The translations under genes were made by a program, and so were the position numbers. This document shows, in pieces, positions 39,311 to 47,191 of a stretch of 64,000 nucleotides of DNA. Position 1 is the first letter of the stretch, and every line of letters starts with the position of its first letter. The DNA is from Psychrobacter fulvigenes (lineage in GTDB: Bacteria; Pseudomonadota; Gammaproteobacteria; Pseudomonadales; Moraxellaceae). The notes below the pieces were generated by a model that was not told the origin of the DNA, made no database searches, and saw nothing but the letters and a program-made list of their open reading frames with translations. The stretch is from assembly GCF_904846155.1 (NCBI RefSeq), contig NZ_CAJGZP010000001.1:2046001-2110000 (forward strand). The letters run 5' to 3'.

Positions 39311-39412
39311 AAAAATTCCTTTTTTTATTTTTAAATCATTAATAAGTCTACATCTTTCTTTATTTGAAATATGCTTAGCCATAAACCCAGATAAAAAATA
39401 AGTGACCACCGT

Positions 39413-40563
39413 TTACATAAAACGTGACGCCAGCTCTTTCATGATCTCATTGGTGCCACCGTAGATCTTTTGGACTCGAGCATCGGCATACAAGCGGGCG
39501 ATTGGGTATTCGGTCATATAGCCATAGCCACCAAATAGCTGCACGCATTCATCAATCACCTCACACTGCTTTTGGGTGACCCAATACTTAATCAGTGACG
39601 CATGTGGGACGGTTAACTTGCCTTCTAACATGGCATCGACAGCGGCATCGCACATACTACTGGCAGCGAGATAATCCGCGTAGCACTCTGCCATCTTAAA
39701 GCGGGTGTTTTGAAAGCTCCAAACCGGCTTACCGAAGGCTTCGCGCTCTTTGACATAATCTAACGTCAAATTAATCGCCAACTTCATCGCACCCACACCT
39801 GATAGAGCAATGATAAGGCGCTCACGTGGTAACTCTTCCATCATCTGAATAAAACCTTTGCCCTCAACAGCACCTAACAAATTTTTTGTGGTACACGGAC
39901 ATTACTAAAAAACAGCTCTGAGGTATCCTGTGCGCTCATGCCGACTTTGTCGAGATTGCGACCACGCTCAAACCCGTCTACTTTGTCAGTTTCTACCACG
40001 ATAAGCGAGACGCCTTGCGCGCCTTTTTCACGATCAGTCTTACACGCCAGCAAGATTAGATTGGCATGCTGACCATTGGTAATAAAGGTCTTGGAGCCGT
40101 TGATGATATAGTCATCGCCGTCTTTGACCGCGTAGGTTTTGATGTTTTGTAGATCAGAGCCAGTGCCAGGTTCGGTCATGGCAATGGCAGCGACATACTC
40201 GCCCGTTGCCATCTTAGGCAGCCACTCTTTCTTTTGCTCGTCAGTGCCATGCGTCAAAATATAAGGTGCGACAATCCCCGAATGCACCATACCGCCAAAG
40301 CCTGGTTGATTGGCCTGTGCTTGCGCATAAAGCAGCGCTGCCTCATGACCAAAATCACCGCCACCACCGCCATACGCCTCGGGTATGGATGCGCATAAGA
40401 ATCCCATCGCACCCGCCTCTTCCCACGCTGCGCGGTCTATCATGCCGTTTTTGCGCCATTCTTCGTCCTTTGACTCCCAACTTTTAAACATTTTAAACGC
40501 GCTGTCATAGACCATCTGGTGCTCTTCGGTCATCCAGTTTGGGGTGAATTTTTCGATACTCAT
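39413..40563 (-). pseudogene. Acyl-CoA dehydrogenase, single-base frameshift
   Basis: Two frames together encode one acyl-CoA dehydrogenase of about 383 residues. The first (40563-39874) has MTEPGTGSDLQNIKTYA and FITNGQHANLILLACKTD, ending at FFSNVRVPQKIC. The second continues with LLGAVEGKGFIQMMEELPRE and ends with the active-site block YGGTNEIMKELASRFM. Adding one A to the A6 run near 39887 gives VRVPQKNLLGAVEG, the normal family sequence. It catalyses the first, FAD-dependent step of beta-oxidation. It is the first gene of the cluster, so loss would matter; because the lesion is in a homopolymer, a sequencing error is quite possible. Confidence 0.88.
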
Positions 40564-40635
40564 GGTGTCTTCCTTGACGATTTTGGATGGTTGATGTTGA
40601 ATAAATAAAAGTTAAACTCGCACTTTTTGGGTTTG

Positions 40636-40650
40636 GTATGAGACTCATAC
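40636..40650. promoter_or_regulatory. Palindromic operator in front of the beta-oxidation cluster
   Basis: GTATGAG-A-CTCATAC is a perfect 7-bp dyad 73 bp upstream of the acyl-CoA dehydrogenase start. On the minus strand it lies just after a TTGACT that could serve as a -35 box, so a repressor bound there would block transcription. TetR- or GntR-type fatty acid regulators use dyads of this kind; no regulator gene is adjacent. Confidence 0.6.
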
Positions 40651-40697
40651 TAGGACAGTCAACTCACTTGCGCAAGACGCTATTGAAAAGCAGTGGT

Positions 40698-40729
40698 ACA
40701 AAAAAAAGCCTCACTATAATAGTGAGGCT
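40698..40729 (-). terminator. Terminator after the small protein gene at 40793
   Basis: On the minus strand AGCCTCACTA-tta-TAGTGAGGCT is followed by eight or more T residues, 64 bp after the stop codon. Confidence 0.9.
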
Positions 40730-40792
40730 GTGCTATGTTGTTATGTTTGAAAGTTCGCTGTTTACGACTAAAAAACCTTTAAGTAATTCTTC

Positions 40793-41296
40793 TTAAGCGT
40801 TGCTGGCTTTTGGTCGTTCATACGCTACTCTATCGAAATCGAACGCTTCATGCTTTTGTTCGACAATCAATTGATGGCTTTCATCGGCATCACCAGATAT
40901 CCAGTTTGCACTATCAAACTCAAAGTCCACTTCTGCTCGTAAGCGATATTTGGGGGAAAAGTCTGGATAATGCGCCAACTGATATTTAATCTGGGCGATA
41001 TCTTCTACGAATGGCTCATAAGGCAGCTCAAGTACCGCAAATAACTTGGCCAAAAACGCATCGGGGGTAAAATATTTATCCATATAACTACCATCAAGCC
41101 CAAGGTAACGATTGCACAATACATGACGTAAGCGCTCACAAGCAGGGATAGTATGCCCTAACGGATAGCCCATCGCTTTGATAACATCTTGTGCACGCAG
41201 CTGCTGCGTGTCGATTTGAGTAATAATATACTGAGCAAGAGAATGCTGCGGATGATAACGGCGAGTGTATTTGGATTGACTGCTTGAGTGGCTCAT
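40793..41296 (-). CDS. Unrecognised small protein, family with 43967-44332 (paralogue A)
   Basis: About 167 residues, soluble, function unknown. Residues 20-100 align by eye with the product of the gene at 43967: LRAQDVIKAMGYPLGH against LSHAQIIQSMGYQTHI, then RLRHVLCNRYLGLDGSYMDK against RLEHVLSSPELGLTKTSYDF, then F..(A/T)LF.VL.(L/I)......Y/F. A C-terminal AEVDFEFDSANWIS is matched by YADVTFSDNF. The helix-rich middle with an MGY turn could be a DNA-binding fold, but that is a guess. ATG 41296 with AAGGTG upstream is preferred to GTG 41308. Its leader contains an inverted repeat and shares a conserved element with paralogue B (see findings). Confidence 0.75.
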   Translation of the reverse strand: MSHSSSQSKYTRRYHPQHSLAQYIITQIDTQQLRAQDVIKAMGYPLGHTIPACERLRHVLCNRYLGLDGSYMDKYFTPDAFLAKLFAVLELPYEPFVEDIAQIKYQLAHYPDFSPKYRLRAEVDFEFDSANWISGDADESHQLIVEQKHEAFDFDRVAYERPKASNA

Positions 41297-41322
41297 AGTA
41301 TTGAACACCTTAGATTCCTAGC

Positions 41323-41369
41323 ACTCCGACAAAAAATATAAAATCAGGCACAAATGAGGATGTCGGAGT
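41323..41369. other. Inverted repeat in the leader of paralogue A
   Basis: ACTCCGACA (41323-41331) and TGTCGGAGT (41361-41369) are exact 9-bp complements 29 nt apart, just upstream of the coding start, able to form a hairpin in the 5' leader. Confidence 0.7.
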
Positions 41370-41377
41370 ACAGGCTC

Positions 41378-41496
41378 ATGCGCTTTACCAGAATTTTTTT
41401 ATATCGTGCTGGAAGTTGCAAGGTTTGTGCGCCATCATTCAATTGAGATCATAATCGTCAATAGTGATTAGCAACATAAAACTGTTAAACCCACGA
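41378..41496 (-). promoter_or_regulatory. Conserved upstream element, copy A
   Basis: Two blocks, 41378-41419 (TGCGCTTTACCAG, T-run, ATCGTGCTGGAAGTTGC) and 41483-41496 (GTTAAACCCACGAT), recur in the same order upstream of paralogue B. Here about 63 bp separate them, there they adjoin. The position suggests promoter/operator or a structured leader. Confidence 0.6.
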
Positions 41497-41613
41497 TAAC
41501 TTGTCCAACGATGATAGCACATCAGGTGACAAAAAATAAATACTGATATGTGTGACTGTTTGTGAATAATTATTTTAACGTCAAACATTTGCTATTTAGA
41601 TGAAGTACATCCC

Positions 41614-42198
41614 TTAATGTTCACCATGATATGTCGCCTCGTCCATCCAAACGATAGGGTCTTCACACAGATGGACCAGGTGATACCAGATATCACTACT
41701 GCGGGCGATACGGTGATGACCGCCTGCAAAATAATCGACTTCCCAGCTATCAGGCAGATTGACTAAGGTTCGTCTAGCAACCGCCACCTCCAAGCTTTCA
41801 TCGTCGACTTCCACCATGACTCGCATCATCTCAGTGTTCGATGTGGGGAACGACAGCTTCATATCTGCCACTGCCGGAATACGGTCGGCTAAGACCTCAC
41901 TAGGATAGATACAGGGCGCAATCAATAACGCCCGTAAGTTATATTTATGGGCGAAATGATTGGCAAACCAGCCACCAAGCGAATGCCCTGCCAGCACCAC
42001 TCGAGGATACTGTGCCATTTTCTCAAGGATTAGGTCGTCGTAAATCTCAAATATTTCTGCAAAATTGTCTCGGTAATTGACCGTTTGGCAATATTTAGGC
42101 TCACGCGTGATACAGGTATATTTACTGGTCTCATTGCTTGAGTCTAGACCATGAAAAAACAATAAAAACGTGTCATTATTTTCGATAGGAAACATCAT
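41614..42198 (-). CDS. YcfP/UPF0227-like alpha/beta-hydrolase
   Basis: A 194-residue small esterase-fold protein. LLFFHGLDSSNETSK is the oxyanion region and VVLAGHSLGGWFANHFA (about 86-102) is the nucleophile elbow with its Ser; an acidic residue in MVEVDDESLEVA and a His in FAGGHHRIAR (about 160-169) can complete the triad. This is the compact YqiA/YcfP type of esterase, substrate unknown. RBS AAAGGAG lies before ATG 42198. It stands between unknown genes, followed by a structured gap. Confidence 0.75.
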   Translation of the reverse strand: MMFPIENNDTFLLFFHGLDSSNETSKYTCITREPKYCQTVNYRDNFAEIFEIYDDLILEKMAQYPRVVLAGHSLGGWFANHFAHKYNLRALLIAPCIYPSEVLADRIPAVADMKLSFPTSNTEMMRVMVEVDDESLEVAVARRTLVNLPDSWEVDYFAGGHHRIARSSDIWYHLVHLCEDPIVWMDEATYHGEH

Positions 42199-42255
42199 AA
42201 CCTTCTCCTTTTTTCATTATTATTTAGATTTATTTTTATTAAACTGGCTTATAAG

Positions 42256-43170
42256 TTAAACCGCTTTTTGGCTAGCAATCTGCGCTTGATATAAACCCAA
42301 AATCTCCTCACAAGCCTGCATTGAGATATTTTTTGCAAAGCCTTTGTTAAACCAAAAATCATAAACGGTTTGGACAATATCTTTCACTGCTTGCGCATCC
42401 TTTGGCTTCTGCTCTTTTAATTTACGCGCAATGTCTTGTGCCTGTATATCCGACTCGCTATAGGGCGCGCTCCAGCCCACGCAATATCGATAGAGCACAT
42501 CATTAATAGCCAATACGTATATGGCATTTGACACACCAAATGAGCCAATAAGCCGCTCAAACAGCGCACAGCGCTCTTCATAAATACTGACCTCTATTGG
42601 CATATCGGCTCGCTCAAACAGACAATCAGCACTGACCATGTGCGAGGGCTTACTAAAATCCTCCCACAGTAGTGGATAAGACCCACCAATACCGCCCTTT
42701 TCCACCACGTTAAAGCGCCAAATGGCGTAATGCGTCTCCGCCCCCTTAAAGGGCAAATGTATCAGCCACTGCATCAGCGCATCACTGTCATAAATGATAT
42801 GACTGCTACCAATACGCACCCCTTGCTTGGGTAATACATCGGTGTATAAACGGTCCATGTCATTACTATAAAGCTTTACTTTATTTAAATTCTCTTCACT
42901 GACATCGCCTAATTTAGCCCTTGCCTCTATTATATTTCGATAGGGTTCAAATGGCGCTACAAAGCTTAGCGTCTCATCGGTATTGTTCACAAAGTAAATA
43001 TCATCTTCATAATCGTCCACAGAAACGCTCTTAAGATAAAATAATGGCATGTTTCGTACTCGTCCCTGCTCATCACTTGCCAATGCCGTTAAACCAGACA
43101 GCTTTGCGCCATCTGCCCACTGCACATTGTCTAACCGCTTTTGCTCAAATTCATACGTTAACTTTGTCAT
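42256..43170 (-). CDS. Hypothetical protein, 304 residues
   Basis: I do not recognise the family. The protein is soluble, mildly acidic and Trp/Tyr-rich, with blocks such as YEFEQKRLDNVQWADGAKL near the N-terminus, VRIGSSHIIYDSDALMQWLI in the middle and YDFWFNKGFAKNISM near the C-terminus; no catalytic motif, signal peptide or membrane segment is obvious. ATG 43170 has AAGGAT 6 nt upstream. It may form a transcription unit with the downstream hydrolase gene (57-bp gap). Confidence 0.7.
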   Translation of the reverse strand: MTKLTYEFEQKRLDNVQWADGAKLSGLTALASDEQGRVRNMPLFYLKSVSVDDYEDDIYFVNNTDETLSFVAPFEPYRNIIEARAKLGDVSEENLNKVKLYSNDMDRLYTDVLPKQGVRIGSSHIIYDSDALMQWLIHLPFKGAETHYAIWRFNVVEKGGIGGSYPLLWEDFSKPSHMVSADCLFERADMPIEVSIYEERCALFERLIGSFGVSNAIYVLAINDVLYRYCVGWSAPYSESDIQAQDIARKLKEQKPKDAQAVKDIVQTVYDFWFNKGFAKNISMQACEEILGLYQAQIASQKAV

Positions 43171-43729
43171 AGTCATATCCTTATTATTTTGATTTTGGTT
43201 TGTTTGTCACTTTTTTTTGGTTGCTCTTTGCTTGATGCTGATCTTGAGCAAGCCAAGTCTGTTCGCCATTTTATTAAATGACGTTATTATCTATAAGTTA
43301 GTATTTATAAAGAGAAGTAGATTAATCGATTTGGCAAGGCAGCAGTTTTATGGTGAACTGGCTTTTAGGCGCTGCTTTTTATTGTCGCATCATCAACATT
43401 TTTGCAAGACTAACGAGCGTTTTTGTGTTCAATCTTTATGCTTATTAACAACTATGGTTTTTGGGTTTGTGCAGGCGAAGGTGTTTAGGATTAAAGAAAA
43501 ACAATATTATTAAAAACAACTCAGTTAAGAAGTGAGGCGTTGCGCCCCGAGGGTTAACTGTTTGCCCAGTCATTTTTGCCTGACTCAATAACTATAGTAT
43601 AAAATTTGATAAAAATAAAGCGCTTTGATATTACCTGCGACAGCTGGTGTCGCCTAGCTTCTTTTAGTAGGTCTGTATCATTCACCGAGCATGTACTTAT
43701 CAGATATGTAAAAAATGTATTAAAGGCAA
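43171..43729. other. Gene-free gap
   Basis: About 560 AT-rich bases without a supportable gene. One clear hairpin, GCGACA-gctgg-TGTCGC at 43637-43653, has a near-copy at 45915-45929. A 98-codon plus-strand frame (43217-43513) has no coding character. Confidence 0.5.
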
Positions 43730-43957
43730 CTAAGCAAAATCAGCGGGGATATAAAGGTATTCTTTTTGACCATCATCATTTTCAGACGACACTCGATAGC
43801 CATTGATAACCCCATCAAAAGGGATATTTCCTGTCATAGCCGTGTAATGCGTTCGAACCACTTCATCAATCACTTGTCGCTGTTGGCATCTATCAAATAA
43901 GCGCACCTCATCATCCAACCGTACTGTTCTAAACTTAGAAACAGCCATCATGCTCAT
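43730..43957 (-). CDS. Hypothetical protein, 75 residues
   Basis: Small unrecognised protein beginning just 9 bp after the stop of the paralogue B gene, so the two are probably translated from one mRNA. It contains FRTVRLDDEVRLFDRC and ends GQKEYLYIPADFA. No equivalent second gene follows paralogue A. Coding status rests on tight coupling and a sensible residue mix. Confidence 0.55.
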   Translation of the reverse strand: MSMMAVSKFRTVRLDDEVRLFDRCQQRQVIDEVVRTHYTAMTGNIPFDGVINGYRVSSENDDGQKEYLYIPADFA

Positions 43958-43966
43958 AAATGAGGG

Positions 43967-44332
43967 TTAGAAGTTATCGCTAAAAGTAACATCTGCATAA
44001 ACGATGGGCATGGTGGCATTGAGTACCTTATGCGCGTACTGCTCCAACTGCTGTAAAAGTGGCAAATATTGATCTTTCTCAATATCTAACACTCTACACA
44101 GAGCATGAGCGAACTCAGCGGATGAGTACTTAAAATCATAACTGGTTTTGGTCAGCCCTAATTCTGGCGACGACAAGACATGCTCTAAACGCTTTAAGGC
44201 TCTAGTTTGGGTTTTAATGTGAGTCTGATAGCCCATAGACTGGATTATTTGGGCATGTGATAGGTTTTTTTGGTCAACCCGCTGTAGGATTAAAGCCTGC
44301 AATGTGCTTGCATATTGACTAGAATGGGGCAT
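43967..44332 (-). CDS. Unrecognised small protein, paralogue B of 40793-41296
   Basis: A 121-residue soluble protein related along most of its length to the gene at 40793 (shared pattern I..(S/A)MGY....R(L/A)..(V)L....LGL.....Y). It is shorter at the C-terminus, ending shortly after YADVTFSDNF, where paralogue A continues about 35 residues. It is followed by a coupled 75-residue gene. Its leader carries two nested inverted repeats and then the conserved element shared with paralogue A; an IS256-type element has inserted immediately upstream of that element. Confidence 0.72.
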   Translation of the reverse strand: MPHSSQYASTLQALILQRVDQKNLSHAQIIQSMGYQTHIKTQTRALKRLEHVLSSPELGLTKTSYDFKYSSAEFAHALCRVLDIEKDQYLPLLQQLEQYAHKVLNATMPIVYADVTFSDNF

Positions 44333-44346
44333 GGGATGTGTCCTTA

Positions 44347-44414
44347 TACTCTGGCGAATGTAACTGTACTTATAAAGGTAAAAGCACAGTTACTTTGCTG
44401 AAAGATGCAGAGTA
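44347..44414. other. Nested inverted repeats in the leader of paralogue B
   Basis: TACTCTG (44347-44353) pairs with CAGAGTA (44408-44414), and inside them GTAACTGT (44360-44367) pairs exactly with ACAGTTAC (44386-44393). Together they can form a long bent stem in the 5' leader. Confidence 0.75.
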
Positions 44415-44423
44415 ATAAGGGGT

Positions 44424-44482
44424 TGTGCGTTTTACCAGTGGTTGTTTTTCATCGTGCTGGAAGTAGCGTTAAACCCACGATG
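44424..44482 (-). promoter_or_regulatory. Conserved upstream element, copy B
   Basis: Compact copy of the element seen at 41378-41496: TGTGCGTTTTACCAG, T-run, CATCGTGCTGGAAGTAGC directly followed by GTTAAACCCACGATG. CATCGTG and CACGATG form a 7-bp dyad 19 nt apart. Confidence 0.6.
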
Positions 44483-44555
44483 TGCTTACATAGTAGCAAG
44501 GGAGTTTCCCAAACTCTGTGTAACTGCTTATAATCCATTAACAGGAGAATAAGCA

Positions 44556-45837
44556 ATGACTAACCAATCTGATATCAAGAAACTGGCCGAGCAAATGGCT
44601 GGTAGCATGAACAGCTTTGATGACATCAAAGACTTTCAAAAGCAGCTCATGCAATCTTTTATCGACACTGCCTTAGAAGCTGAGATGGAAGACCATCTTG
44701 GATACCCCAAGCATGAAGAAGCAGACAAGCCTAATAAGCGCAACGGTCATACTAAAAAGACCGTCCGTAGCGACACAGGCGACCTTGAGATCTCCACTCC
44801 AAGAGACCGCGGTGGCAGCTTTGAACCTACACTAGTGCGCAAGCATCAAACCCGTATTAGTGGCCTTGATGATAAAATCATATTTCACTACAGGCATAGC
44901 CTTCCGTCTTGCGCTTCGGGCAAGTGTCTCCCAGACACTTGCTGATCCTCGCTCATACGCCAAAGGTCAAACCACCACCGAGATTGTAGAGAGCATTAAA
45001 GAGCTCTACGATGTCGATATCTCAAGCTCTCTTGTCTCAAGAGTCACTGACAATATTATTGACGATATCACCGCTTGGCAGCACCGGCCATTGAGCAGTG
45101 TTTATCCTATCGTCTACTTAGACTGCATCGTCGTCAAAGTACGTCAAGATAAGCAGATTATCAACAAGGCAATCTATCTGGCGCTAGGCGTGGGACTTGA
45201 TGGTAGAAAAGAGCTGCTTGGCATGTGGCTATCAGAGAATGAAGGCGCTAAGTTCTGGCTTGGCGTTCTCACTGAACTACAAAACCGCGGGGTACAAGAT
45301 ATCCTAATCGCTTGTGTCGACGGTCTAAAGGGCTTTCCTGATGCCATCAATACGGTTTACCCCAACGCTCAGGTTCAGCTGTGTATCGTGCACATGGTAC
45401 GCTATTCAATGAAGTTTGTACCTTGGACAGATAAGAAGGCAATAGCGACTGATTTAAAGGCCATCTACGGCGCTGATACGCTTGAGATAGCAGAGGCCAA
45501 TCTTGAACACTTTGATGAGGTGTGGGGCGATAAGTATCCGCATGTCATCAAGTCTTGGCGTAATAACTGGGAGGGCTTAACGGTGTTCTTTGGCTACCCT
45601 AAAGACATTAGAAAAGTCATATATACCACCAATGCTATTGAGTCGCTAAACAGCGTGATTCGTACGGCGGTGAATAAGCGTAAGGTATTTCCCTCTGATC
45701 AGGCAGCGTTTAAAGTGGTATATCTAGCAACACAGCAGGCATCCAAGAAGTGGTCGATGCCGATTCGTAACTGGACGTCTGCTCTTAATCGCTTTATGAT
45801 TATGTTTGATGATCGTATAAGCAGGCATTTAATCTAA
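44556..45837 (+). pseudogene. IS256-family transposase disrupted by a small insert
   Basis: The N-terminal frame (from 44556) reads LAEQMAGSMNSFDDIKDFQK and GYPKHEEADKPNKRNGHTKK to RISGLDDKII. The frame then passes into about 70 foreign bases and the transposase resumes in the next frame as YAKGQTTTEIVESIKELYDV, with the DDE residues in VYLDCIVVKVRQD, LIACVDGLKGFPDAI, CIVHMVRYS and TTNAIESLNSVIRTAV (Glu). All IS256 landmarks are present, so the gene was complete before the insert. The product is now truncated and the element is presumably inactive. Confidence 0.9.
44883..44958. repeat. About 70-bp hairpin-rich insert inside the transposase gene
   Basis: Foreign DNA between the two transposase frames. 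It contains GCAAGTGTCT-ccc-AGACACTTGC, a perfect 10-bp stem, and just before it CTTGC-gcttcgg-GCAAG. Exact borders are uncertain: TCATA occurs at 44878 and 44953, TAC at 44889 and 44956. It resembles a REP- or MITE-like unit. Confidence 0.7.
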
Positions 45838-46028
45838 AGGGCAGTTACACAGAATTCGGGATGGGCTCAGTAGTAAGGGTGATACTGTCTGTCTAGATAG
45901 GTGTTAATGCAATACGACAGCTAATGTCGCTTATAAAAGAGTATCATCAGTCATATTAATGATGCCTCTCGTCAAGACATAAGGGTGTCCTAATAGCAAT
46001 AATGAGCACCCTACAACTAAGCTCCAGT

Positions 46029-46736
46029 CTATTCAGCATCATCTATTAGGGTATTCAGCGTGTCTGCCATGTCATCATCAATCAGATTGTCTTCAATATA
46101 ATTGACCAATTGATGTATGGTGTTCAGATCCATCTCTCTGATACCTAAGCTAATCAGCTCTTCGTTGATAGACGCTAAGCTTGCTATATTGTCAGAATCG
46201 TCTTCAAAATCGCCTAATACAGGCTCTTCGAACCCAACATTTGCTAGCCAGTATATTTTTTCTAGCACGGTGTTTCTTTCGGTCAAGGTAGAATAACCGT
46301 CGCCTTGGATAAATAAATTAAAGTGATAAGGTATCTCTATATCATTGATAAAAAACGTGCGCATACAGTCTATCGTATAGGCTTGGTTGTCTAGGCTTTC
46401 ATCACCTTCTTCGTCTCCGTCTACTTCAATCTGCTCTGTGACTAAGCTTCCTACTATCTGATAACCGCCTGCTTTTACTTTGTGATTATAGATGATAGTA
46501 GCGTCAGCTATGGCATCAAAAATGACCGCACTGATGTCTAACGTGTTGTTATCGATATCATAAAATCTTTTCAGCGCGGGTAAAAACTCAGTTAGCTGGT
46601 CTTCAGGCACTTGCGTGAGAAACTGCTGCTCATATATCTTTATCATGTCTTCAGGAGCATAGGTATTTACGTTGTCTGTCTCGTTTCTGCCGGTAGGTTG
46701 TAGCGGCAAAAAATTATAAGGATTATCTTTGGTCAT
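46029..46736 (-). CDS. Hypothetical acidic protein, 235 residues
   Basis: Unrecognised, soluble, strongly acidic (runs such as EVDGDEEGDESLDNQ and FEDDSDN) and ending VNYIEDNLIDDDMADTLNTL. It has no metal, nucleotide or catalytic motif I can identify, no signal peptide and no membrane segment. Acidic, helix-rich immunity or DNA-mimic proteins look like this, but nothing nearby supports a specific role. It stands alone right of the IS256 element; the upstream 455-bp gap (46737-47191) shows no further gene. Confidence 0.65.
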   Translation of the reverse strand: MTKDNPYNFLPLQPTGRNETDNVNTYAPEDMIKIYEQQFLTQVPEDQLTEFLPALKRFYDIDNNTLDISAVIFDAIADATIIYNHKVKAGGYQIVGSLVTEQIEVDGDEEGDESLDNQAYTIDCMRTFFINDIEIPYHFNLFIQGDGYSTLTERNTVLEKIYWLANVGFEEPVLGDFEDDSDNIASLASINEELISLGIREMDLNTIHQLVNYIEDNLIDDDMADTLNTLIDDAE

Positions 46737-47191
46737 ACAGGACTGCCTTGTTATATAAGTTTGCGATATTGGATGTCTGTGGCTATAATTTTCGGCTCAT
46801 ATTGGCTATTATAGTGTCGCAGAATCCATAACGCCTATTATCCCTTATTCGATGGCTTTTAGATATACAGTCTGTTTGAGCAAAATCCATATTATTGACA
46901 GCTATACAAAAAGCTTTAGTTCGAAACAAGCGATAGCGCTTGGCAAAAGTTATAACTTATCTCAATTTATAACTTTAAAAATGCCTAATTAACAATCCTT
47001 AGCAAAAAAGCCCTTTCACTAATGCCTTTGACTTGGTATCTTGCCTCGCCACTCTTATATCGCCAAAGGTGTGTACCACACAGCATTTTTACTCCGCTAT
47101 TGGCTAATCTTCTTATTGTATTAGGGCTTGTACTCATTTTTATTATTTGTCGAGCGAAGACACGCCCTAGCATTTTCTCGTATTGGATCTT

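Larger units (their letters stand above)
44503..45868 (+). mobile_element. IS256-family insertion sequence, about 1,366 bp
   Basis: Imperfect terminal inverted repeats of 26-28 bp share the inner part TCTGTGTAACTGC; the ends are at about 44503 and 45868. The flanks AGTAGCAAGG (44493-44502) and AGTAGTAAGG (45869-45878) are a target duplication with one change, which implies some age. Confidence 0.85.

Noticed and set aside
43217-43513. Plus-strand frame of 98 codons
   Set aside because: Residue composition is that of translated AT-rich noncoding DNA; no start signal or family.
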